Shown: in pieces, positions 22,725 through 31,591 of the stretch
Position numbering within the stretch: the stretch's first letter is position 1
Layout of the letters: each line of letters opens with the position of its first letter
Source of the DNA: Oceanobacillus polygoni
GTDB lineage: Bacteria; Bacillota; Bacilli; Bacillales; Amphibacillaceae
NCBI RefSeq assembly: GCF_008304605.1
Contig: NZ_PIJY01000027.1
Span: 1-64,000, forward strand
Direction of reading: 5' to 3'
DNA length: 64,000 nt
The notes under the pieces: model-generated
Database searches by the model: none
Told to the model about the DNA's origin: nothing
The model's input: only the letters and a program-made list of their open reading frames with translations
Made by a program: the position numbers and the translations under genes

Positions 22725-23740
22725 GATGAGAATTGCACTCCTTCGCTTTCTGTAACACGTCCGATTACGTTAGCTTCCTCTCCATTTTCTTTTAAAATGG
22801 AAAGTGTACGTTCAACATCTTTTTCCTCCACGACAACAGCCATACCGATTCCCATATTAAAAACACCGTACATATCTTTTTCTGGGATGCTTCCTTTTTC
22901 TTGTAAAAAGGTGAAAATTTCAGGAACGTTCCAGCTGCTCTTATCTAGTTCCACGCCTAACCCTTGTGGCATCATTCGCGGGAAGTTTTCATAAAACCCT
23001 CCACCAGTAATATGGGAGATCCCTTTTACCGTTACTTCTTTTAGCACAGATGCTACAGGCTTTGCATATATTTTCGTTGGTGTCATGACCGTTTCACCGA
23101 GACTAGCAGACAGCCCTTCGTATGTTTCATCTAAATCGAGATTTTCAATGACTTTCCGTACAAGAGAGTAGCCATTGGAATGAATACCACTTGAGGCTAA
23201 ACCAATAACAACATCACCAGCTTCGATTGCTTCCCCCGTAATGAGTTTTGATTTTTCTGCAATTCCAACAACAAAGCCTGCAAGGTCATATTCATTTGCT
23301 TCATACATTCCAGGCATTTCTGCTGTTTCCCCGCCAATAAGTGCAGCTCCTGCAGCAACACAGCCATCCGAAATTCCAGCAACAATTTGTTCAATCATCG
23401 CAGGATTATTTTTCCCACAAGCGATGTAATCAAGGAAAAATAAGGGTTGTGCACCTTGAGCAACAATATCATTGGCACACATAGCGACAAGATCAATTCC
23501 AACTGAATCATGCTTGTTCAATTCGAAAGCTAGCTTCAATTTTGTACCAACACCGTCTGTACCAGAGACCATCACAGGCTCTTTATACGTAAAACCAGAA
23601 AGATCAAATAGTCCTGCAAATGAACCGATTCCGCCAAGCACTTCTGGACGTTTCGTTTTTGCAATATGCTTTTTCATTCGCTCAACAGCTTCATAGCCCT
23701 TCTCCACGTCTACTCCAGCTTGTTTATATACATCTGACAT
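22721..23740 (-). CDS. purM: phosphoribosylformylglycinamidine cyclo-ligase (AIR synthetase)
   Basis: PurM closes the imidazole ring, forming AIR from FGAM. The 339-residue protein has [48 protein letters not shown] and [10 protein letters not shown], the usual PurM/PurL-superfamily ATP and substrate motifs. It has an AGGGTG ribosome site and a 61-nt gap from purF. Confidence 0.97.
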   Translation of the reverse strand: MSDVYKQAGVDVEKGYEAVERMKKHIAKTKRPEVLGGIGSFAGLFDLSGFTYKEPVMVSGTDGVGTKLKLAFELNKHDSVGIDLVAMCANDIVAQGAQPLFFLDYIACGKNNPAMIEQIVAGISDGCVAAGAALIGGETAEMPGMYEANEYDLAGFVVGIAEKSKLITGEAIEAGDVVIGLASSGIHSNGYSLVRKVIENLDLDETYEGLSASLGETVMTPTKIYAKPVASVLKEVTVKGISHITGGGFYENFPRMMPQGLGVELDKSSWNVPEIFTFLQEKGSIPEKDMYGVFNMGIGMAVVVEEKDVERTLSILKENGEEANVIGRVTESEGVQFSS

Positions 23741-23801
23741 GAATACACACCCTTTTTACATTAATCATACATTTTTAAACACGCATTTTAAGTGGAACGA
23801 T

Positions 23802-25154
23802 CTACTCGCCCGAAACTGTCACAGGATACTTACCGGTCATACATGCACTACAAATCCCTTGATGAATGGTCTTATCCCTTACAATCGCCTTTTCCATTCC
23901 TTCTACAGACAGATAGGCTAAACTGTCTGCACCAATCATTTCACATAATGCGTCAAGGGAGTTATTTGCAGCAATCAATTCTTTTTTCGTTGACATATCG
24001 ATTCCGTAAAAACAAGGATTTTCAATTGGTGGTGAAGCAATTCGAACGTGTACTTCAACAGCACCTGCTTCCCTTAAAAGACGAACGATTCGTTTACACG
24101 TTGTTCCCCTGACAATAGAATCATCAATCATAACCACTCTTTTTCCTTCAACAATTCCACGAACAGGGGAGAGCTTCATCTTCACCCCTTGTTCACGTAA
24201 TTCCTGGGAAGGTTGAATAAATGTCCGTCCAATATAACGGTTTTTAATGATTCCCATTTCATATGGGAGCCCACTTTGTTCTGCATAACCGATGGCTGCG
24301 GATATGCTGGAGTCAGGAACACCCGTTACAACATCTGCTTCTACAGGCGATTCCTTCGCTAGTTCTTTGCCCATCTTTTTCCGTGATGCATGAACATTGA
24401 CATGATTTAAGTCACTATCTGGTCTTGATAAATAGACGTACTCCATCGCACATAATTTGCGTTGCTCTCGCATTGCAAACCGTATTGATTTGAGTCCCTC
24501 TTCACTAATAACAATCAACTCGCCTGGAAGTACTTCACGTTCGAAGGTTGCCCCAACAAGGTCAAATGCGCTTGTTTCGGAAGCAACTACGTACGCCTCT
24601 CCTATTTTCCCAATGGATAATGGACGTATACCGTGCGGATCTGTCGTAACATACATTTTGTCTTCCTTCAAAATGATAAACGTATAAGCTCCAGCTATTT
24701 TTTGCAGTGCTTCAACAATTGCATCCTCTGTATTTGCCTGCGTGCTACGTTTAATTAGATGTGCAAGTACTTCTGTATCTGTAGATGTTTGTAAAATACT
24801 ACCTGAATCCTCTAGTTCGCGACGAAGCGCATGTGCATTCATGATATTTCCACTGTGTGCAAATGCGATACTCGTTGTTTGTGAGCGAAATAACAATGGT
24901 TGTACACTATCAACTTCCGTCCCTTTATCTCCCAGTGTCGAATAGCGTACATGACCAATTGCAGCACGACCTTGAAGCTCTTTAAAGTTGGCATGCTTGA
25001 ACACGTCGTTCACTAATCCTAAGCCTTTATGAAGCTTTAACGTTTCACCATCACTTACAACAATACCGGTACCTTCCTGCCCTCTGTGCTGTTGTGCATG
25101 TAATCCATAATATGTTAGTTCTGCTGCCTTTTCGTGACCCCAAATCCCAAACAT
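23802..25154 (-). CDS. purF: amidophosphoribosyltransferase PurF, catalytic N terminus lost (likely pseudogene or ammonia-only form)
   Basis: The class II glutamine amidotransferase and PRTase domains are otherwise intact: FGIWGHEKAAELTYYGLHAQQHRGQEG, the PRPP motif RVVMIDDSIVRGTT, and four probable Fe-S cysteines (LCAMEY, NPCFYG, CSAC). In the B. subtilis enzyme a short propeptide ends EEC and the cysteine becomes the N-terminal nucleophile. Here the upstream frame reads E-I-R-S-I-K-E-E, then TGA (25158-25160), Arg, Met, Phe-Gly. The first usable start is therefore the ATG at 25154, two codons after the cysteine position. A product from this ATG could not hydrolyse glutamine but might use free ammonia. 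Confidence 0.85.
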   Translation of the reverse strand: MFGIWGHEKAAELTYYGLHAQQHRGQEGTGIVVSDGETLKLHKGLGLVNDVFKHANFKELQGRAAIGHVRYSTLGDKGTEVDSVQPLLFRSQTTSIAFAHSGNIMNAHALRRELEDSGSILQTSTDTEVLAHLIKRSTQANTEDAIVEALQKIAGAYTFIILKEDKMYVTTDPHGIRPLSIGKIGEAYVVASETSAFDLVGATFEREVLPGELIVISEEGLKSIRFAMREQRKLCAMEYVYLSRPDSDLNHVNVHASRKKMGKELAKESPVEADVVTGVPDSSISAAIGYAEQSGLPYEMGIIKNRYIGRTFIQPSQELREQGVKMKLSPVRGIVEGKRVVMIDDSIVRGTTCKRIVRLLREAGAVEVHVRIASPPIENPCFYGIDMSTKKELIAANNSLDALCEMIGADSLAYLSVEGMEKAIVRDKTIHQGICSACMTGKYPVTVSGE

Positions 25155-25168
25155 TCGTCATTCCTCTT

Positions 25169-27391
25169 TTATGCTTCTGATTTCAATAAATTAGGAATAG
25201 CTTCTTTCCATAATTTATTGATTTGTTCAACATGTTCATCAATAATCTGTTGATCTTCCACATTCACCGTTAACTTTTCGTTATCTGTCACAACACCAAT
25301 TTGCGTTGCTTGATCAACTAACTGTTCAAATCGTGCTTTGTTTTCATTTTTTACGGTTACGATAAATCGTGATTGTGATTCACTAAATAATGCAGTTGTA
25401 GGATCGCCTGTTAGCTCCACTTTGGCTCCTAATCCTTTTTCATTAAAAACACTTTCAGCTAGTGCTACACCAAGGCCGCCTTCTGACAAATCATGTGCAG
25501 ATTCAACGAGCCCTTGTCCAATTGCTTCTAACAATTGTTTTTGACGTTTTGCTTCAACCTCTAAATTGATCACTGGTGCTTTTCCAGAGTAGCTGCCTTC
25601 GAGAATATTCTGTAATTCACTGCCCCCAAATTCCGCAGAAGTTTCACCGATTAAATAAATCGCATCATCAGCCTGCTGGAAGTGGTTTGGTGTCAAATCG
25701 TTTGTTGTTTCTAACAGTCCTACCATTCCGATAATCGGTGTTGGCATGATTGCTTCTCCCTCTGACTGATTGTACATGGATACATTTCCACTAATAACCG
25801 GCGTTCCAAGTGCAAGACAAGCCTCGCTGATTCCGTCAATGCTTTTTTCCATTTGCCAATACACTTCTGGGTTTGTCGGATTACCATAGTTCAAGCCATC
25901 TGTTATCGCTAAAGGTTTTGCCCCAGAACTTACGATATTACGTGCTGCTTCGGCAACTGCAATCTTCCCGCCAACCTCAGGGTCTAAATAGATGTATCGA
26001 GAATTACAGTCAGTTGTAATCGCAATTGCTTTATCCGTACCTTCAATTCGAACAATCGCTGCGTCAGCTCCAGGTCCTGCAATTGTGTTAGACTGTGCTT
26101 CCGTATCAAATTGCTTATATGCCCATTCCTTACTCGCAATCGTTGGTTGCTGCAATAATTTCCTTAGCATTTCTTGATGGTTTTCTACCGCTGGCACACT
26201 GTTTTCCATTGCTTTAAATTCCTTGAAATATGCAGCTTCTCTTGTTGGTAAATTATAGACTGGTGCATCCTCTGTTAGCGCATCAACTGGAATCTCTGCC
26301 CATACTTGTCCATGCTGTTTAATACGGAATAACTGTTCTTCAATAACCTCACCAATTGCTACTGCTTCTACATCATGTTTCTTAAAAACATCAAGGATTT
26401 CTTGTTCTTGTCCTTTTTTAACAACGAGTAACATACGCTCCTGGGACTCAGAAAGCATGATTTCATAAGCATCCATGTTATCTTCACGCTGTGGTACGAG
26501 ATCAAGGTTCATTTCAATTCCAGTACCCGCTTTACTTGCCATTTCACTTGCAGAAGATGTTAAACCAGCTGCACCCATATCTTGAATTCCAACTAACGCT
26601 TCGGAATGAATCACTTCAAGGCAAGCGTCAATTAATTTCTTTCCGATATGAGGATCACCAATTGCCACTGCTGATGTATTATCTTTATCTCCTTCAACGA
26701 CATCTGATGAAAATGTTGCTCCATGAATGCCGTCTCTTCCCGTTGATCCACCAGCATAAATAACTGTATTACCTACACCAGCTGCAATTCCTTTTTGCAC
26801 ATCGTCATGATTTACAAGACCGACAACCATTGCATTGACAAGCGGGTTTTCTTTGTAGCTTTCATCGAATTGAACTTCTCCACCAACTGTTGGTACACCA
26901 ATCACATTTCCATAACTAGCAATTCCACGGATAGCTTCTGCAAATAACCATCCTGTACGTTCTGACGTTAAGTTACCGAATCTTAATGAGTTCATTGCAG
27001 CAATTGGCTTTGCCCCCATGGAAAACACATCACGAACAATACCACCAACACCTGTAGCAGAACCCTCGAATGGTTCTACAGCAGAAGGACTATTGTGACT
27101 TTCAATTTTAAATACGACTGCCTGGTTATCGCCAATATCTACAACCCCAGCACCTTCACCAGGCCCTTGGAGAACATGCTCTCCTTTTGTTGGGAATTTA
27201 CGCAATAACGGTTTTGACGACTTATAGCTACAATGTTCTGACCACATAACGGAAAAAATACTTGTTTCCGTATAGTTTGGATGGCGATTCATTTTTTCTT
27301 TGATCAGCTTGTATTCTTCGTCACTTAAGCCCAATTCTTTATATAATTGCTCTGCTTCAATTTGTTCAGGATTGATATTTTTAATGTCCAT
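25169..27391 (-). CDS. purL: phosphoribosylformylglycinamidine synthase, small-type PurL subunit
   Basis: PurL converts FGAR to FGAM. At 740 residues it is the small Gram-positive type that works in a complex with PurS and the glutaminase PurQ. Motifs include [58 protein letters not shown] and [15 protein letters not shown]. The ATG at 27391 is preceded by GGAGGG; a 24-codon upstream extension to 27463 overlaps purK and is rejected. Neither purS nor purQ lies in front of it, unlike the normal order purC-purS-purQ-purL. Confidence 0.95.
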   Translation of the reverse strand: MDIKNINPEQIEAEQLYKELGLSDEEYKLIKEKMNRHPNYTETSIFSVMWSEHCSYKSSKPLLRKFPTKGEHVLQGPGEGAGVVDIGDNQAVVFKIESHNSPSAVEPFEGSATGVGGIVRDVFSMGAKPIAAMNSLRFGNLTSERTGWLFAEAIRGIASYGNVIGVPTVGGEVQFDESYKENPLVNAMVVGLVNHDDVQKGIAAGVGNTVIYAGGSTGRDGIHGATFSSDVVEGDKDNTSAVAIGDPHIGKKLIDACLEVIHSEALVGIQDMGAAGLTSSASEMASKAGTGIEMNLDLVPQREDNMDAYEIMLSESQERMLLVVKKGQEQEILDVFKKHDVEAVAIGEVIEEQLFRIKQHGQVWAEIPVDALTEDAPVYNLPTREAAYFKEFKAMENSVPAVENHQEMLRKLLQQPTIASKEWAYKQFDTEAQSNTIAGPGADAAIVRIEGTDKAIAITTDCNSRYIYLDPEVGGKIAVAEAARNIVSSGAKPLAITDGLNYGNPTNPEVYWQMEKSIDGISEACLALGTPVISGNVSMYNQSEGEAIMPTPIIGMVGLLETTNDLTPNHFQQADDAIYLIGETSAEFGGSELQNILEGSYSGKAPVINLEVEAKRQKQLLEAIGQGLVESAHDLSEGGLGVALAESVFNEKGLGAKVELTGDPTTALFSESQSRFIVTVKNENKARFEQLVDQATQIGVVTDNEKLTVNVEDQQIIDEHVEQINKLWKEAIPNLLKSEA

Positions 27392-27455
27392 GCTTTGTTC
27401 CCTCCATCTATTTCTTTTCTGTCGTTGTAGATTTTTTTGCCTTTTACTAGTTCGT

Positions 27456-28589
27456 TCATCCATTTATGAACGCGTTAAATGCTTCAATCTGTTTTTGGAC
27501 GGTTTCTTCCTTTTCTGCAATAAAAGTTATATGTCCCATTTTTCGCTTTTCTTTAGGCTCAGCTTTGCCATATAAATGAACAAAACCATCTTCTGCCTGT
27601 GGCAATGCCTTCAATACGCCGTCCATGTCCTCACCTAAAATATTGATCATTACTGCTTTGTTCAGTAATTCAATATCTACTAACGGAAGCCCACAAATTG
27701 CACGAACATGCTGGGAAAATTGCGAAATATTACAAGCTTCAATCGTATAATGTCCAGAATTATGTGGTCTTGGAGCCATTTCATTTAAGAAAATACGATT
27801 ACCTTGCACAAACATTTCAATCGCAAATGTTCCGACAATCTTCATTTGATCAGCAAGGATTTTAGCAGCTTCATACGCCTTATCCTGAATAATCGGACTA
27901 ATAGTTGCTGGAACGGTTGTTTGATACAAAATATGATCACGATGCTCGTTTTCCGCAATAGGAAAGATGGTTATTTTTCCATTTTGTGACCTTGTAAAAA
28001 CAACGGAAATTTCCTTATCAAACGTTATCCATTGCTCAATAATGCAATAGCCGTGTTCCTCTGCAAATTGTGCAGCTTGCTCTGTATCTTCAATTGAATT
28101 TAATTTAATTTGTCCTTTGCCGTCGTAGCCACCACGGCATGTTTTTATCACTGCTGGAAATGTAAACGCACGTAATGCTTCTCTGCATTCCTCTGCATTT
28201 GCCACGATTGCGAACTCCGGAATGGGCAGATTCATTTCCTGCATTAAGCTTTTTTCTTTTTCACGATTTTGTGTAACTTCAAGCGCATAGGCACCTTGTG
28301 GCAGTTTGCCTTGTTTTTCAATATAGGCTGCTGCTGTCAGGTCAACATTTTCAAACTCATATGTGATAACATCACTAATTTCTGTTAGCTCTTTAATTGC
28401 GTTCATATCATCGTAAGCAGCAGTAATCTGAATATCAGCCACTTGAGCTGTTGGACAATTCGGTGTGGGATCAAGCACGGCTACTTTATATCCCATGTAT
28501 CTAGCAGCGATTGCCATCATTCTCCCGAGTTGTCCACCACCGATGATTCCAATTGTATGTGGCGGAAGTAAGGTTTTATTTTTCTGCAA
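27456..28589 (-). CDS. purK: 5-(carboxyamino)imidazole ribonucleotide synthase (ATP-grasp)
   Basis: PurK carboxylates AIR with ATP and bicarbonate to N5-CAIR. The 377-residue protein opens with [29 protein letters not shown] and includes [17 protein letters not shown] and [20 protein letters not shown], family signatures. It overlaps the end of purE by 14 nt. Its end appears complete, so the missing purB-C-S-Q block was lost after its stop codon. Confidence 0.96.
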   Translation of the reverse strand: MQKNKTLLPPHTIGIIGGGQLGRMMAIAARYMGYKVAVLDPTPNCPTAQVADIQITAAYDDMNAIKELTEISDVITYEFENVDLTAAAYIEKQGKLPQGAYALEVTQNREKEKSLMQEMNLPIPEFAIVANAEECREALRAFTFPAVIKTCRGGYDGKGQIKLNSIEDTEQAAQFAEEHGYCIIEQWITFDKEISVVFTRSQNGKITIFPIAENEHRDHILYQTTVPATISPIIQDKAYEAAKILADQMKIVGTFAIEMFVQGNRIFLNEMAPRPHNSGHYTIEACNISQFSQHVRAICGLPLVDIELLNKAVMINILGEDMDGVLKALPQAEDGFVHLYGKAEPKEKRKMGHITFIAEKEETVQKQIEAFNAFING

Positions 28590-29067
28590 GATCTTCCCTC
28601 ATTTCCGATACGTTCTTTTTCATTGTTTCACGATAGTTCTCTAGATTTTTAGCAATCTCTTCATCAAACGTACCTATGATTTGCGCAGCTAGAATACCTG
28701 CATTCGTTGCTCCAGCCTTGCCAATTGCTACCGTTGCTGTTGGAACACCACCAGGCATTTGTACAATGGACAAAAGGGAGTCAAGTCCATTCAATGCTTT
28801 ACTCTGGACAGGCACACCAATGACTGGCAATGTCGTTTGGGATGCAACCATCCCTGGAAGATGTGCGGCTCCGCCAGCTCCTGCAATAATTACCTTTAAA
28901 CCACGTTCACGAGCCGTTTTTGCATACGTAAACATATCATCTGGTGTACGATGCGCAGAAATAACATCCTTTTCATATGGGACATTCAATACTTCTAGAA
29001 TGTTACACGCATGTTCCATCGTGTCCCAGTCTGAGATACTTCCCATAATTACGCCTACCTGAGTCAT
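28576..29067 (-). CDS. purE: N5-carboxyaminoimidazole ribonucleotide mutase
   Basis: PurE (class I) converts N5-CAIR to CAIR. The 163-residue protein shows [23 protein letters not shown] and [17 protein letters not shown], with [10 protein letters not shown] in the C-terminal part. The ATG at 29067 follows AGAGGG; a TTG immediately upstream is the only alternative. It is the first gene of the operon, behind a riboswitch. Confidence 0.96.
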   Translation of the reverse strand: MTQVGVIMGSISDWDTMEHACNILEVLNVPYEKDVISAHRTPDDMFTYAKTARERGLKVIIAGAGGAAHLPGMVASQTTLPVIGVPVQSKALNGLDSLLSIVQMPGGVPTATVAIGKAGATNAGILAAQIIGTFDEEIAKNLENYRETMKKNVSEMREDLAEK

Positions 29068-29120
29068 CAAATCCCTCTTTCTATCACGAAGTCATTTTAA
29101 ACATTCAAAAATTAGCATCT

Positions 29121-29169
29121 AAAAAAGTCTACTCGTCTCCCTCAAAATGAGAGAAGATGAATAGACTTT
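29121..29169 (-). terminator. riboswitch-controlled terminator upstream of purE
   Basis: The stem AAAGTCTATTCATCTTCTCTC / GAGGGAGACGAGTAGACTT on the minus strand ends in TTTTTT. Its 5' arm (ATTCATCTTCTCTCAT) is complementary over 16 of 17 positions, counting one G-T pair, to the 3' P1 strand of the aptamer plus the next bases (ATGAGGGAAGATGAAT). This gives a clear antiterminator alternative. Confidence 0.9.
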
Positions 29170-29224
29170 CAATCCTTCGAAACACATAAAACAGATCATT
29201 GTTCTTACACAACGATTCATCTTC

Positions 29225-29292
29225 CCTCATAGTCCAGCTTTTACGGTGCTGGGTAGAAACTTCTGAGCCATATTCTCAGGAAATATATGAGG
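29225..29292 (-). promoter_or_regulatory. purine (guanine-type) riboswitch aptamer of the pur operon
   Basis: P1 is CCTCATA/TATGAGG. Between the arms lie the conserved joining and loop bases of the purine aptamer: ATATGGCTCAGAAGTTTCTACC, a loop pair and CCGTAAAAG, then GGACTATG. The discriminating base after GGA is C (C74 in xpt numbering), which predicts guanine/hypoxanthine rather than adenine. Ligand binding should stabilise P1 and let the downstream terminator form, shutting off purEKLFMNHD. Confidence 0.93.
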
Positions 29293-29315
29293 AACTCTAT
29301 TTATTTGTCGGCTTA

Positions 29316-29344
29316 AGCATAACAAAACAAGTATAAAAAATCAA
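29316..29344 (-). promoter_or_regulatory. sigma-A promoter of the pur operon
   Basis: TTGATT (29339-29344) and TATGCT (29316-29321) are separated by 17 nt, placing the start just ahead of the riboswitch. Confidence 0.8.
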
Positions 29345-29347
29345 CTG

Positions 29348-29391
29348 AATTTCGTACGATGTTTTATTAAATATGATTAACGTACGGATTT
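29348..29391. promoter_or_regulatory. paired PurR-box-like operators
   Basis: Two inverted 13-mers, AATTTCGTACGAT (29348-29360, plus) and AAATCCGTACGTT (29379-29391, minus), resemble the PurR consensus AWWWCCGAACWWT. They are 18 nt apart and end 3 nt upstream of the -35 box. Both cores read CGTACG rather than CGAAC. A matching pair with the same geometry precedes pbuG. Confidence 0.65.
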
Positions 29392-29541
29392 TACCGATTA
29401 ACTTCTTATATTTATACGAATATAAGAATTAGATTAATTAAGGAGTCTATGATTAGCACTATAAAATTTTCATTTTCCTTTATCTAGATTGCGCCAAAAG
29501 CTGCATCATAACCTTAATATTTCCAAAAATTATTGACAACC

Positions 29542-29587
29542 AACAATGTATTAGTGTACTATTTAAATAGTACACTAATACATTGTT
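29542..29587. promoter_or_regulatory. 46-nt perfect palindrome over the ABC-operon promoter
   Basis: Each 23-nt arm begins AACAATGTATTAGTGTACTA and the arms are perfectly inverted, centred on ATTTAAAT. A TTGACA -35 box lies at 29533-29538 and a TACTAT -10 falls inside the palindrome. The AGTGTACTA...TAGTACACT core fits a dimeric GntR/YtrA-type repressor site, probably bound by the GntR protein encoded in this operon. It ends just before the ribosome site of the first gene. Confidence 0.75.
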
Positions 29588-29603
29588 TTTAGGAGGATGA
29601 AAA

Positions 29604-30389
29604 ATGAATGCATGGTTGTCGTTAACAAAGAAGGAATTTCAGCTTGGTCTGCCAGCTTTTCTCATTGTTTTAATTCTATATGCAGGTATTTTAAGTGGAG
29701 GATATTTTATTGGTAATTCTGTCGGTTATACAGAAGGTTTGCTATCGGTGGCATTGGGATTTGTCGTAACACTTCATATCTTTTTTCTGCCATTTTATTT
29801 GTACTACAGCTTAAGTGCTGAAAGAAAAAGACTACACTTATGGCTGCACACGCCGATGTCGATTGCAGGATTGCTTTCTTCCAAAATAGTTACAGGTATC
29901 ATTTTTATGATAACCACCTTTGCCGTATTCGTTATTGGTTCAACAAATTTTTTCCTTCATTCATTGGATTTTTTCAACCAGGAAACAATCTTTAATTTGA
30001 TAGGATCAATTACTGTTTTTGTGTTTACATTAGGGCTCTTTATCGCAGCTACCTTCCTATTTTTCTGGTCCATTTTCTTGACCTTTAGTCAGCTGATGAA
30101 TGACTTTATCAGCTTCATTCTAACGTTTATTCTTTTCTTATTCTTATCCTGGATTTATGGGACTGTGATGGAACTGTCCTTCATGCAAACATTAACAAAT
30201 TGGGGAAGTATTCAGCTAAATGATATTATCGTTGGCTTTGAATTTGATTACTTCGAAAACGCGTTTGAAGCGCAAACGATGAGCGAATCATCTATCTTCT
30301 ATATCGGAAATTTTGTTCGGGATATTGTTGTTGCAGCCATTATGTTTATTGCTGCTTGCTGGATTATCGAGAAAAAAGTTGAGGTGTAA
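29604..30389 (+). CDS. ABC-2-like transporter permease of a YtrABC-type operon
   Basis: The 261-residue integral membrane protein has about six hydrophobic segments (near residues 18-38, 47-70, 95-115, 135-160, 165-190 and 238-258) and no enzymatic motif. It starts MNAWLSLTKKEFQLGLPAF behind AGGAGG. It is the first gene of a three-gene operon with a GntR regulator and an ABC ATPase. Substrate is unknown; related operons respond to cell-wall antibiotics. Confidence 0.8.
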   Translation: MNAWLSLTKKEFQLGLPAFLIVLILYAGILSGGYFIGNSVGYTEGLLSVALGFVVTLHIFFLPFYLYYSLSAERKRLHLWLHTPMSIAGLLSSKIVTGIIFMITTFAVFVIGSTNFFLHSLDFFNQETIFNLIGSITVFVFTLGLFIAATFLFFWSIFLTFSQLMNDFISFILTFILFLFLSWIYGTVMELSFMQTLTNWGSIQLNDIIVGFEFDYFENAFEAQTMSESSIFYIGNFVRDIVVAAIMFIAACWIIEKKVEV

Positions 30390-30392
30390 GTG

Positions 30393-30773
30393 ATGGCAGA
30401 CATATTCCATTCATCCCAGCCTATTTACCAGCAGCTTGCGGAACGAATGAAAAAACAAATTATAAGAGGGGAACTGGCCCCAGGTGATAAGCTCCCTTCT
30501 GTAAGAGAAACTGGAATTGAAGTGAGTGTTAATCCAAATACAGTACAACGCACTTATCGGGAGTTGGAATCAATGCATATCGTAGAATCTAGACGTGGGC
30601 AAGGAACCTTTGTAACAGAGAATGAAGAGGTCCTCGAATCCATCCGTGAGGAAATGAAAACAGAAGTGATGTCGACCTTTTTTAAAGGAATGCATGAAAT
30701 GGGTTATACAAACGAGGAAATCAAGCATGGCTTAATCGAATTTTTAAATGAGAAGGGAGAGCAAGATGCATGA
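30393..30773 (+). CDS. GntR-family transcriptional regulator, YtrA subfamily
   Basis: The 126-residue protein has a winged HTH (PIYQQLAERMKKQIIRGELAPGDKLPSVRE ... NPNTVQRTYRELE ... RGQGTFV) and a short C-terminal dimerisation helix pair, the small form found in ABC transporter operons. The ATG at 30393 is preferred; a GTG one codon upstream is also possible. It probably represses its own operon through the palindrome at 29542-29587. Its stop overlaps the next gene by 4 nt. Confidence 0.88.
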   Translation: MADIFHSSQPIYQQLAERMKKQIIRGELAPGDKLPSVRETGIEVSVNPNTVQRTYRELESMHIVESRRGQGTFVTENEEVLESIREEMKTEVMSTFFKGMHEMGYTNEEIKHGLIEFLNEKGEQDA

Positions 30774-31459
30774 TTACATTAACAGATGTCTCGAAAAGAT
30801 ATGGAACGAAAAAGGCATTAGATCATGTTAATTTAGAGCTGACAACAGGGAAATTAATCGGTCTAGTCGGTGAGAACGGTAGTGGAAAATCAACAACCTT
30901 GAAACTAATTGCCGGGCTTAACTACCCAACAAATGGGGAAGTTAGAGTCGATGGAGAAAAAGTTACCCGCAGAATTGCGGATTCCGTATCATATTTATCT
31001 GAGCTCGATGAATATTATCGATTTTTCACCGTGAAAAAATCAATTGAGTTTCAAGCTAGTCAGTTTAAGGATTTTGATAAGGAAAAGGCTTATGACATTT
31101 TAAAATTTATGAAGCTCGATCCGAATGATAAGTTAAAGCAGCTCTCAAAGGGAAATCGGGGCCGCCTAAAAATTGTACTCTCCCTTGCGCGTAATGTTCC
31201 AGTGATTTTGATGGATGAACCCTTCTCCGGTCTTGATCCAATGGTTCGTAATTCAATTGTAAAAGGGTTGATTTCCTTCATTGATCTTGAAAAGCAGCTT
31301 GTTCTAATTACGACGCATGAAATCAGAGAGGTCGAAAATATTCTCGATGAAGTTGTGGCGATTAAAGCAGGTTCGATTATCGGGCATCATAATGTAGAAG
31401 AACTTCGTGAACAGAAGCAAATGAGCATTGTTGATTGGATGACAGAGGTTTATGAGTAG
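30770..31459 (+). CDS. ABC transporter ATP-binding protein (YtrB-like)
   Basis: The 229-residue ATPase has Walker A GENGSGKST, Q-loop region VSYLSELDEYY, a signature LSKGNRG in place of the canonical LSGGQ, Walker B VILMDEPFSGLDP, and the H-loop TTHE. The divergent signature with GNRG is usual for exporters of this subclass. It is translationally coupled to the GntR gene and should power the membrane protein encoded first. Confidence 0.9.
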   Translation: MITLTDVSKRYGTKKALDHVNLELTTGKLIGLVGENGSGKSTTLKLIAGLNYPTNGEVRVDGEKVTRRIADSVSYLSELDEYYRFFTVKKSIEFQASQFKDFDKEKAYDILKFMKLDPNDKLKQLSKGNRGRLKIVLSLARNVPVILMDEPFSGLDPMVRNSIVKGLISFIDLEKQLVLITTHEIREVENILDEVVAIKAGSIIGHHNVEELREQKQMSIVDWMTEVYE

Positions 31460-31487
31460 TAGAATACTAACCTATAGTTGATAATAT

Positions 31488-31529
31488 GTCCCCGTAAATG
31501 AGCATTCATTGCTCTTTATTTACGGGGAC
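31488..31529 (+). terminator. hairpin after the ABC operon
   Basis: The 12-bp stem GTCCCCGTAAAT/ATTTACGGGGAC, with inner GAGCA/TGCTC, starts 28 nt after the last stop codon. No strong T-run follows. Confidence 0.65.
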
Positions 31530-31565
31530 TTGGACTTGTATATGTAAATTCATCACATAAATAAC

Positions 31566-31591
31566 GCACAATTTCAATTAAGAAATTGTGC
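31566..31591 (-). terminator. terminator of the catabolic operon
   Basis: GCACAATTTC pairs with GAAATTGTGC around the stop codon of the acyl-CoA ligase gene. The minus strand continues GTTATTTATG, a weak T-rich tail. Confidence 0.6.

Noticed and set aside
25158-25160. Selenocysteine at the purF cysteine position
   Set aside because: The two codons after TGA also differ from the conserved Gly-Val, no bacterial SECIS-like hairpin stands out just downstream, and the neighbouring operon is already decayed.
27392-27463. 24-codon N-terminal extension of purL
   Set aside because: It overlaps the end of purK, is rich in basic residues and lacks family similarity; ATG 27391 has GGAGGG upstream.
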